DNA of 64,000 nt, taken from assembly GCA_965116695.1 (NCBI GenBank), contig OZ220706.1, positions 4,960,001-5,024,000 on the forward strand. Reading direction: 5' to 3'. Numbering within the stretch: position 1 is the first letter of the stretch; every line of letters starts with the position of its first letter. Shown here in pieces: positions 18,244-26,825 of this stretch. Both the position numbers and the translations under genes were made by a program. The notes beneath the pieces are model-generated. The model did no database searches, had not been told where the DNA came from, and saw only the letters and a list, made by a program, of their open reading frames with translations. This stretch comes from JAJDTT01 sp965116695 (GTDB lineage Bacteria > Acidobacteriota > UBA6911 > RPQK01 > JAJDTT01).

Positions 18244-19788
18244 ATGAGATCAAATCGTTTCCTGGGATTCATCCTGTTGTTGATCATTCTGCCGGCGCCG
18301 GGTCCGGCCTGGGCGGGGTCGAGCCACGACTCCGATACGCGGGAGATCGGCTCCCGCCGGGAGCTCTTTGTCGACCATTACCTCATCGACCGGCTGCGGG
18401 GTGTCCGCCTGCAACTGCACGAGCCGCGGCCCGCCGAGCAGGTGATCCGCACTGACCGTCCCTGGGAGAACGAGTTCAACTTCGGCTACAAGGTCTTCCA
18501 GGAGGGAGGGCTCTACCACCTCTACTACCTGGCCCGGACCACCCTGCCGGAGGAGCGGAGATTCCGCCGTGCCATCAGCTACGCCCGGAGCCGGGACGGC
18601 ATCCACTGGGAGAAGCCGAACCTGGGGCTGGTGGAGGTGGACGGCAGCCGGGAGAACAACGTAGTGATGCTGGGGCGCCTGGTCCCATTCGTGGACAACC
18701 GGCCGGGCGTGCCGGCCAACCGGCGCATCAAGGCCACCAGCTCCCAGTACCGGGACCGGCCCGAGTGGAAGAACGAGCATCCCCTGGACGGAAGGAGATA
18801 CGTGGACCTGTTCCTCTACGAGTCCTCCGACGGGTTGGATTTCCGGAAGGTTCAGGAAGATCCGGTCTTCATCACCACGCTCCCCAACGGCTTCGACGGC
18901 GTTCAATCCATCTTCTGGTCCGAATCCGAGGGGAAGTATGTTCTCTACTTCCGGTTCATGACCTCCAACAAACGGCCCCGAAAACGCTCCGTGGCCCGGA
19001 GCACATCCCCGGATCTCCTGACTTGGACCGACCCCGTCCCCATGGAGTACACCACGGGAGGTATCGTCCCGCCCGAACATCTCTATGAGCACCAGACGGT
19101 TCAGTATTTCCGGGCCCCCCATATCTATGTCGCCTTCCCGCCGAGGTTCATGTCTGGGCGCTCCGCGCTGACCAAGGAACAGGCCGCTGCCGCCGGCGTC
19201 GTTTCGGACGCCACCCAGCCGAACAAACCGGACTGGCTGACCCACGATTGCGCGGACGCCGCCTTCATGACCTCCCGGGGGGGCACGCTCTACGACCGCA
19301 CCTTCATGGGGGTCTTCGTCCGGCCGGGTCCGGACACCCTCAACTGGGTCTCCCGCACCAACTATCCGCTCCAGGGCGTGGTCCAAACCGGTCCGGCCGA
19401 GATGTCCATCTACGTGGGCCGGCACTATGGCCATCCCACGTGGCACATCCAGCGGTTGACGCTGCGGCTGGACGGATTCGCCTCCGTCAACGCGCCGTAC
19501 GCGGGCGGGGAGCTGCTCACGAAGCCCCTGAAGTTTTCCGGGAACCGGCTGGAGATCAACTATTCCACCTCGGCCGCCGGGGGCCTGAGGGTGGAGATTC
19601 AAGACACCGGCGGGAAGCCGATCCCCGGCTTCTCCCTCGCGGAATGTCCCGAGATCATCGGAGACGAGATCGCCCGGGACGTGTCCTGGGCGGGAGGCAG
19701 CGACGTGGGCAGTCTGGCCGGCACCGAAGTTCGCCTCCGTTTCGTGATGAAGGACGCGGATCTGTATTCGATCCGTTTCCACGACTGA
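18244..19788 (+). CDS. Secreted glycosidase-like protein of unknown family, paralogue 3
   Basis: 514 aa, signal peptide MRSNRFLGFILLLIILPAPG, GGGAGGAA ribosome-binding site about 8 nt before the ATG. Same architecture as the two preceding genes but clearly more diverged: IGSRRELFVDHYLIDRLRGV, YARSRDGIHWEKP, ARSTSPDLLTWTDP, C-terminus RFVMKDADLYSIRFHD. It carries an extra inserted stretch (LTKEQAAAAGVVSDATQPNK region) absent from the pair. Probably an older member of the same tandem family with a different substrate. Confidence 0.8.
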   Translation: MRSNRFLGFILLLIILPAPGPAWAGSSHDSDTREIGSRRELFVDHYLIDRLRGVRLQLHEPRPAEQVIRTDRPWENEFNFGYKVFQEGGLYHLYYLARTTLPEERRFRRAISYARSRDGIHWEKPNLGLVEVDGSRENNVVMLGRLVPFVDNRPGVPANRRIKATSSQYRDRPEWKNEHPLDGRRYVDLFLYESSDGLDFRKVQEDPVFITTLPNGFDGVQSIFWSESEGKYVLYFRFMTSNKRPRKRSVARSTSPDLLTWTDPVPMEYTTGGIVPPEHLYEHQTVQYFRAPHIYVAFPPRFMSGRSALTKEQAAAAGVVSDATQPNKPDWLTHDCADAAFMTSRGGTLYDRTFMGVFVRPGPDTLNWVSRTNYPLQGVVQTGPAEMSIYVGRHYGHPTWHIQRLTLRLDGFASVNAPYAGGELLTKPLKFSGNRLEINYSTSAAGGLRVEIQDTGGKPIPGFSLAECPEIIGDEIARDVSWAGGSDVGSLAGTEVRLRFVMKDADLYSIRFHD

Positions 19789-19836
19789 CACGGAAGTTCG
19801 ACGGCCAGGCGCCACCGCCTTCGCCGGGAACTTCGG

Positions 19837-22800
19837 TCAGTCCTCCAGCATGTCTCCGGCCTGGATGTAGGCGATGAGGTCCGCCATCTCCTGGAGGTCG
19901 ATGGTCTCTTCCAGTCCCTCGGGCATCAGCGAGACCCGGGACGCCCGGATTTCGGCAATGCGGGCTCTGAGAATCGTCTCCTCCTCCCCGGGACCGCTGC
20001 GCAGAGTCAGGCTGCCGGGACCCTCCGCCGCCAGGACGCCGCCGTAGACCAGACCCTCGCGGGTGGTCACGATGTAGTTCTGGAACAGGCCCAGGATCTG
20101 GGCGTTGGGGTTCAGAATGGCCTGGAGCAACTCCTCCCGGGTGTGTCCCTGCACCCCGACGCGGAGATCCGGGCCCACCGCGTCCCCTTGCTGGGGTTGG
20201 TGGCAACGGGCGCACTCCCGTTCGAAAACCTGCTCGCCCCGGGATGAGTCGGCAGCCAGGTCGAGAACCTCTTGGTAGTGCCGCACCACGCGGTCCCTCT
20301 CGTCCGGCGTGTCGGGCTGAAACAAGCCCAGAGCCCGGTTCCGAATCGTTTCATCCGGATGCTGGGTGAGCAGGACCCGGTGGTCCTGCTCCAGGGCAGC
20401 CGTCTCCACGGTCCCCCGTTTCAGCGCGTCCAGCAGAACGGTGGCGCGTCCGGCGTGGGCGATCAGGGAATGAAGGGCGGGTCTCCGCTCCCGCGGAGAG
20501 AGGGTGCTCCACCGGGGAAGGATCAGCCCGGCGACCTCCACGTCGTCGTATCCTCCCACGACCTTGAGAACCTCAAAACGCAGGGAGGAATCGGAAACGG
20601 AATCCAATAAGTGTCCGAAAATGGGACGCGCGTCCCGAAATCGGACAGTTGCCAGGGTGCGGACCGCCTGCATCCGGCGTTCGAGAGAGAGGTTGGGATC
20701 CAGGGCATGCCGGCGCGCCTGTGCCGTCAGCCCGGGCATCCGGAAATGCCGGGCCACACGCGCCGCCGCCGTTCTGACGCGTTCAGAATCACTTGCCAGA
20801 AGTTTACGGAACATGGCTCGGACGCCTGCCGGATCCAGACCGGCGGCCTTTCCCATTTCCAGACCTTGAGCCAGTCCATCGAGTCCGGCTCCCTGCCAAG
20901 TCTCGTTTGCCAAACCGGGTGATCGGAAGACCAGCTCCAGGATTCGCCTGATCTCCGTCGGCCGTCGACGGGCTCCGGCCACGGCCGCAAGCTCCTCCAG
21001 GAAATCTACCCGCTGCTCCTGATTCGCTGCTCCGAAGAATTCCAGTTTGAGGAGGTACTCCAGAAGATCCGGCGAAGATCCGGCCTCGGAACTCAGGATG
21101 GCCGCTCGAAAGCCGGGGGTCAGGTCGTGGCGCAGCGCCAGACGGGACAGGGCCCGGGTGACTGCTTCGCCCCGGAACCGGCCGAGACTCAGGGCCAGTT
21201 GGAATCCGACCCGCGGCTCTTCTCTCACCGTCATGCCGACGAGTCTCGGAAGCAGCTCGGGAAACTCCTCGGCCATCCGGACGGCATGTTCCCGTACCCC
21301 GGGACTCGCGTCCTGCAGGGCTTGGGCCAGGACCCCGGAATCGACGGCGGAGAGCCCTTCCAAAGTGTTCAGTGCGTGCAGGCGGCCTTTGGCCGACTCA
21401 CCCCGGCGGAGGATTTCCTTGAGCCCGGCGGCAACCGAGACCTCCTGGCGTTGGACCAGCAGGCGCTGAGCCGTGAGCCTCCACCAGCGGTTGGGATGGG
21501 AGAGGAGCCGGATCAGACTCTGGGAGCCGGTTCCGGTCAACGAAGGCTTCGCCGGAGCCGGTCCCGGCTCGTGAGCCGGGACGATCCGATAGATTCGGCC
21601 CCGGTCCGTTCCCGCATAGAAGTCCAGGTCCCGCTTGATGGGCTCCGGAATCGACTCGGGGTCCTCCACCAGCTTTCGATAGATGTCCACGAGGTAGAGG
21701 TTCCCGTCCCAGCCGGTGGTGAACTGAACGGGCCGGAACCAGGGATCGGTGGAGGACAGGAACTCCCGCTGCCGTTCTTCCGGCGCCCGCCCGGCCACGA
21801 ATCTGATGCCGCTCGGCGCCAGCAGATCCCGGTGAACCAGGTTCCCGGCGACTCCTCCCGTGAAGAGATTCCCCCGGTAGGACGGCGGAAGACGGTCGCC
21901 CGAATAGACCGTGCCTCCGGTGGCTCCGGTGAAGTAGCCCTGGACCCGCCGGGTGCGCCCCAGGCCCATCTCGTCGGAACGCTCCTGTCTCACCTGCGTC
22001 CGAAGCTCGCGCCACTTCTCGGGAGGCGTCCGGGGGTAGATGCGGCCGTCATGGTCCGAGACGTCCCGGATGATCTCAGCAGGGGCCGCCAGATAGGGGT
22101 TTCGCTCGAGGTAGCGGCGGGGCAGGAGCACGTGCAGGACGTGGGTTCCGGTGCGGGTGACGAAGCGGTTGCCCCAGTCGTCGAAAGTCTGTCCGAACCG
22201 GGCCGCTCCCGAGGCCGCCTCGAAAATACCGCGGCCGGGACGGAACCGGAAATCGGTTCCCAGGACCGAAACCGGCCCGGTTTCGGGACGATCCGGAGAC
22301 GTGACGAGTCCCGGATGTCCGTCGTTGGAGACGTAGATCCAGTTGTCCAGGGCGTAGCGAAGGTTGCTCACCCGGCCCTGAGGCTGACCGACTTCGAAGC
22401 CGGTGAACAGGACTCGCCGTTCATCCGCGCGGAGGTCCCCGTCCGTGTCCTTGAAGTAGAGGAGGTCCGGCGCCGCGGCGGCGATGACGCCTCCGTCCCA
22501 CAGGGCCAGGCCTTTGAGTTGGAGCATCCCGTCGGCGAAGACCACCGAGTGGTCCACTCTTCCGTCGCCGTCCCGATCCTCCAGGACCCGGATCCGGCTG
22601 CGAGGCGGCTGTCCCGCCGGAGGGTCGTAGGGGTAGTCCAGCATCTCGGCCACGAAGGCTCTCCCCTCCTCGTCGAAGACCAGGTCCACCGGGTCACGCA
22701 CGTGCGGTTCGGCGGCGAAGATCTCGATTCTGACATCGCGGGGGTGCTGGAAACTGGCCACCGACTCCTCCGGAGAAAGGGGGCCGGTTTCGGTGCTCTC

Positions 22801-22851
22801 ACCGCAGCCGGAGAGCAACAGCATGCCGGTCATGAGACGGCTCCATCGCAT
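19837..22851 (-). CDS. PVC-type membrane-bound dehydrogenase with HEAT-like repeats and C-terminal heme c domain
   Basis: 1004-aa lipoprotein (LLSGC lipobox at residues 13-17). The N-terminal ~400 residues are a soluble glucose-dehydrogenase-like propeller (FAAEPHVRDPVDLVFDEEGR; YPYDPP; RDGDGRVD). A HEAT-like helical middle follows (LLSHPNRWWRLTAQRLLVQR; AVRTLATVRF). The C-terminus is a cytochrome c domain with C-A-R-C-H near residue 879 and the typical (G)VLAAEGPGSLTLR extension. The architecture matches the PVC-type dehydrogenase/heme-binding families found in Planctomycetes, Verrucomicrobia and Acidobacteriota. It probably oxidises sugars or alcohols outside the cytoplasm and passes electrons to cytochromes. 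Convergent with the glycosidase-like gene upstream. Confidence 0.88.
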   Translation of the reverse strand: MRWSRLMTGMLLLSGCGESTETGPLSPEESVASFQHPRDVRIEIFAAEPHVRDPVDLVFDEEGRAFVAEMLDYPYDPPAGQPPRSRIRVLEDRDGDGRVDHSVVFADGMLQLKGLALWDGGVIAAAAPDLLYFKDTDGDLRADERRVLFTGFEVGQPQGRVSNLRYALDNWIYVSNDGHPGLVTSPDRPETGPVSVLGTDFRFRPGRGIFEAASGAARFGQTFDDWGNRFVTRTGTHVLHVLLPRRYLERNPYLAAPAEIIRDVSDHDGRIYPRTPPEKWRELRTQVRQERSDEMGLGRTRRVQGYFTGATGGTVYSGDRLPPSYRGNLFTGGVAGNLVHRDLLAPSGIRFVAGRAPEERQREFLSSTDPWFRPVQFTTGWDGNLYLVDIYRKLVEDPESIPEPIKRDLDFYAGTDRGRIYRIVPAHEPGPAPAKPSLTGTGSQSLIRLLSHPNRWWRLTAQRLLVQRQEVSVAAGLKEILRRGESAKGRLHALNTLEGLSAVDSGVLAQALQDASPGVREHAVRMAEEFPELLPRLVGMTVREEPRVGFQLALSLGRFRGEAVTRALSRLALRHDLTPGFRAAILSSEAGSSPDLLEYLLKLEFFGAANQEQRVDFLEELAAVAGARRRPTEIRRILELVFRSPGLANETWQGAGLDGLAQGLEMGKAAGLDPAGVRAMFRKLLASDSERVRTAAARVARHFRMPGLTAQARRHALDPNLSLERRMQAVRTLATVRFRDARPIFGHLLDSVSDSSLRFEVLKVVGGYDDVEVAGLILPRWSTLSPRERRPALHSLIAHAGRATVLLDALKRGTVETAALEQDHRVLLTQHPDETIRNRALGLFQPDTPDERDRVVRHYQEVLDLAADSSRGEQVFERECARCHQPQQGDAVGPDLRVGVQGHTREELLQAILNPNAQILGLFQNYIVTTREGLVYGGVLAAEGPGSLTLRSGPGEEETILRARIAEIRASRVSLMPEGLEETIDLQEMADLIAYIQAGDMLED

Positions 22852-22949
22852 GGGCAGTGATTCTCTCCCGCCGCGGTCGGCGTCGGCAACAGCCCGGACG
22901 CCACGGAATGCCTGGAGTGCCGGCGGATCGATTCTGATAGGCTGAACCC

Positions 22950-23396
22950 ATGGTCAGAAGCGCTGCCGCCACCGTTGAAGAATACCTGCTGGATCTCCCC
23001 CCGGACCGCAGGGAAGGCATTCAGGCCGTGAGACAGGTGTTCCAGGACAACCTGCCGCCGGGTTACGTCGAGACCATGAACTGGGGGATGATCACGTATG
23101 AAATCCCCTTGGACCGCTATCCCAAGACCTACAACAAAAAACCCCTCATGTACGCTGCGCTGGCCTCCCAGAAGCGGCACATGGCTGTCTACCTGATGTG
23201 CGTCTACAGCCATGCCGAATCCAGGACCCGGTTTGTGGAGCGCTTCAAGGCGAGCGGGAAGAAGCTCGACATGGGCAAGTCGTGCGTCCGCTTCAAGAAG
23301 GTGGAAGACCTGCCGTTGGATCTCATCGCCGAGACCGTCGCCGGCACCTCGGTGGAGGACTACATCGAGTTCTACGAGGAGTCCCGCAAGCGGTAG
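22950..23396 (+). CDS. DUF1801 / YdhG-like protein
   Basis: 148-aa soluble protein. TVEEYLLDLPPDRREGIQAV followed by MNWGMITYEIPLDRYP and GKKLDMGKSCVRFKKVEDLP matches the DUF1801 (YdhG-like) fold. Function of the family is not established. Divergent from the dehydrogenase gene, separated by 98 nt that must hold both promoters. Confidence 0.8.
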   Translation: MVRSAAATVEEYLLDLPPDRREGIQAVRQVFQDNLPPGYVETMNWGMITYEIPLDRYPKTYNKKPLMYAALASQKRHMAVYLMCVYSHAESRTRFVERFKASGKKLDMGKSCVRFKKVEDLPLDLIAETVAGTSVEDYIEFYEESRKR

Positions 23397-23492
23397 AAGG
23401 ACGCCCCTGTCCTTCTGCCGCTGTGAACGCCGGACGGCTCCGTTCGGCCGACTTTCTGCTATCCTAACAACCCTTGGGAACGGGTCGCCGCG

Positions 23493-23580
23493 CCCTGGAT
23501 GGAGCGGCGGTTTCCAACCGCCGGGTTCCCGTGGAGCATGGAGGAATGCGCGATTGGAAATCGCCCCTCCTTTTTCGTAG
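23493..23580. repeat. Composite palindrome module (GCGGCGGTTTCC.. and GCGATTGGAAAT..)
   Basis: GGCGGTTTCCAACCGCC hairpin followed 35 nt later by GGCGATTTCCAATCGC-type sequence (GCGATTGGAAATCGC) and CCTTTTT. A second, diverged copy of the same two-hairpin module lies at 32579-32665 inside the sulfatase array. Here it forms the leader of the ahcY transcript. I see no match to the SAH riboswitch consensus. Confidence 0.7.
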
Positions 23581-23596
23581 AAGGGAAACCAGACTC

Positions 23597-25030
<1,434 letters not shown>

Positions 25031-25099
25031 GGCCGAGTCTCGCCGCAACGCCGCAACAGCGCTGGTGCCCGCGGCAACGAACCGTTTCCGATCCCCGTA

Positions 25100-25176
25100 G
25101 GGGTACCCCTTGTGGGTGCCCTCGTCCGTTCCATCGCCGGTGCCGCGGGCAGAGGGCGACCACAAGGGTCGCCCCT
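25100..25176. repeat. Two GGGTRCCC / GGGCGACC-type palindromes
   Basis: GGGTACCCCTTGTGGGTGCCC (25100 region) and AGGGCGACCACAAGGGTCGC..(25153-25176). They repeat the type seen near 12000-12160, 31495 and 48490. They lie between ahcY and the antitoxin-like gene. Confidence 0.7.
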
Positions 25177-25230
25177 ACGATGCGTACCATCCGGCATGCA
25201 GGTTCGATTCACAAAGAAAGAAGATCGATC

Positions 25231-25443
25231 ATGAAGAAAGAAGATCGAGAGCGTCAAGCTGCGAGGCGGCGAAAGGAGGTCGCCGAACGGCTCCCCCAAG
25301 CGATACGAGAAGCCGGATGCCGCCAAGCCGGGGCTGTCGAGGCTAAAATCCGAACCGTCGCTGAAGCGGCACGAAACGAGTTTCCCACTGCCGACATCGA
25401 TGTCATGCTTGAAGAGATCGAAGCCGGCCGAGGCCTCGAGTGA
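25231..25443 (+). CDS. Small antitoxin-like protein, no partner seen
   Basis: 70 aa, very charged N-terminus (MKKEDRERQAARRRKEVAER), ending EFPTADIDVMLEEIEAGRGLE. The TADID-x-ML-x-EIE-x-G tail resembles antitoxins of type II toxin-antitoxin modules, from memory of such families. No toxin gene follows: the next gene is convergent. A 20-bp near-duplicate (AAGAAAGAAGATCGA) spans the start codon. Orphan antitoxin or regulatory protein; moderate confidence that it is expressed. Confidence 0.5.
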   Translation: MKKEDRERQAARRRKEVAERLPQAIREAGCRQAGAVEAKIRTVAEAARNEFPTADIDVMLEEIEAGRGLE

Positions 25444-25467
25444 ACTTCATCTTGAGACTCAAGGCTC

Positions 25468-26802
25468 TCAAATGAGTTCCGAAACCGGCTGTCCGGTCTC
25501 GTCGTCGATGGAGTTGGCGATCTTCACGGGGCGGCCGATGGGGCTCATGTATTCCTTGTGCCAGTCGATGCCGAAGGCCTTGTAGAGGGTGGCGAACAGG
25601 TCTCCGATGGTGACCCTTCGCTCCGCCACGTAGGCTCCCCGGTCGTCGCTGGCGCCCACTACCTTGCCGCCCTCGATTCCGCCGCCCCCCAGCAGCAGGG
25701 ACCAGCAATGGGGCCAGTGGTCTCTTCCCGCCTTGGAGTTGTGGTGGGGGCTGCGTCCGAACTCGCCCATGACGACGACGATGGTGGACTCCAACAGGCC
25801 GCGCTGGTGGAGGTCCTCCAGCAGGACCGGGAGGGATTCGTCCAGCTTTGCGGTCTGCTTGATGTTCCGTCTGTCGTTGTTCGAGTGGGTGTCCCAGCCG
25901 TTGAGATCGTGACCGGCCGCCGTGATGAAGCGGCTTCCCGACTCCACCAGGCGCCGGGCCAGGAGCAGGCTCTGGCCGAAGCTGGTCCGGCCGTAGGCGT
26001 CGCGGGTCTTCTCCGATTCCTGGCTCAGGTCGAAGGCCTGCCGCACCTCCGGCGCCGTGATCATCTCCAGGGCCTGTTGGCTGAAACGGTCCATCTTGGC
26101 GTGCTCGGCGGTCCGGACCTTCTTCCGGTAGTAGCTGTCCACCAGGTTCAGGAAGGTCCGCCGGTCCTCCAGGTGTTGCCGGGTGAGGGTCTTGGGAAGG
26201 CTGAGATCGGGGACCTGGAAGTCCTTCTCATTGGGGTTCCCCACCAGCATGGGATCGAATTCGGGTCCCAGGAACTGCCCCTTCTGGTAGAGGTAGTGCT
26301 GTTTGCCCGCTTTGGCCGGGACCACGATGTTGGGCGGCACGTGGTTGGTCCGTCCCAGCTCACGGCAGACGATGGACCCAACGCCGGGAAAATCCATGGC
26401 CGGCGTGGGCCGGTGGCCGGTGAGGCCGTAGTAGATCGCCTTTTCGTGATTGGGCTCCAGGGACTGCATGGAGCGGATGATGGAGACCTTGTCCATGTGC
26501 CGGGCCAGGTTGGGGAGCAGTTCCGAGATCCGGATGCCGGGCACGTTGGTGGATATGGACCGGAAGCTGCTGTTGGGCTTGGGGTCCCAGGTGTCCATCT
26601 GGGCGGGTCCCCCCTCCAGCCAGATGAGGATGCAGGAGTTGGCCTGGGCCGAGCCGGCGTCCTTTCCCGCCTCGGCCATGAGGTGGGCGGCTTCCAGGTA
26701 ACGGCTCAGGGACATCCCCAGGAGGCTCAGCGAACCCACTTTGAGGAAGGACCGCCTCGCCAGGACCTCCGGAGTCGGCAACAGGCACCCGGTGTATTTC
26801 AT
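25468..26802 (-). CDS. DUF1501 protein
   Basis: 444-aa protein of the sulfatase-superfamily-like DUF1501 group. N-terminal Tat-like signal (ARRSFLKVGSLSLLG), then NSCILIWLEGGPAQMDTWDPKP, the family hallmark, HEKAIYYGLTGHRPTP, and VVVMGEFGRSPHHN plus GRDHWPHCWSLLLGGGG near the C-terminus. Last gene of a three-gene operon with the DUF1549/DUF1553 and PPC proteins, separated by 23 nt. These proteins are abundant in Planctomycetes and relatives; their role is not known, likely extracytoplasmic hydrolysis. Confidence 0.9.
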   Translation of the reverse strand: MKYTGCLLPTPEVLARRSFLKVGSLSLLGMSLSRYLEAAHLMAEAGKDAGSAQANSCILIWLEGGPAQMDTWDPKPNSSFRSISTNVPGIRISELLPNLARHMDKVSIIRSMQSLEPNHEKAIYYGLTGHRPTPAMDFPGVGSIVCRELGRTNHVPPNIVVPAKAGKQHYLYQKGQFLGPEFDPMLVGNPNEKDFQVPDLSLPKTLTRQHLEDRRTFLNLVDSYYRKKVRTAEHAKMDRFSQQALEMITAPEVRQAFDLSQESEKTRDAYGRTSFGQSLLLARRLVESGSRFITAAGHDLNGWDTHSNNDRRNIKQTAKLDESLPVLLEDLHQRGLLESTIVVVMGEFGRSPHHNSKAGRDHWPHCWSLLLGGGGIEGGKVVGASDDRGAYVAERRVTIGDLFATLYKAFGIDWHKEYMSPIGRPVKIANSIDDETGQPVSELI

Positions 26803-26825
26803 GTCGCTTCCCTCAGTGCGTTCTC

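Noticed and set aside
23400..23596. SAH riboswitch before ahcY
   Set aside because: The leader is made of a dispersed palindrome module that also occurs at 32579-32665 away from any SAH gene; no match to the riboswitch core by eye.
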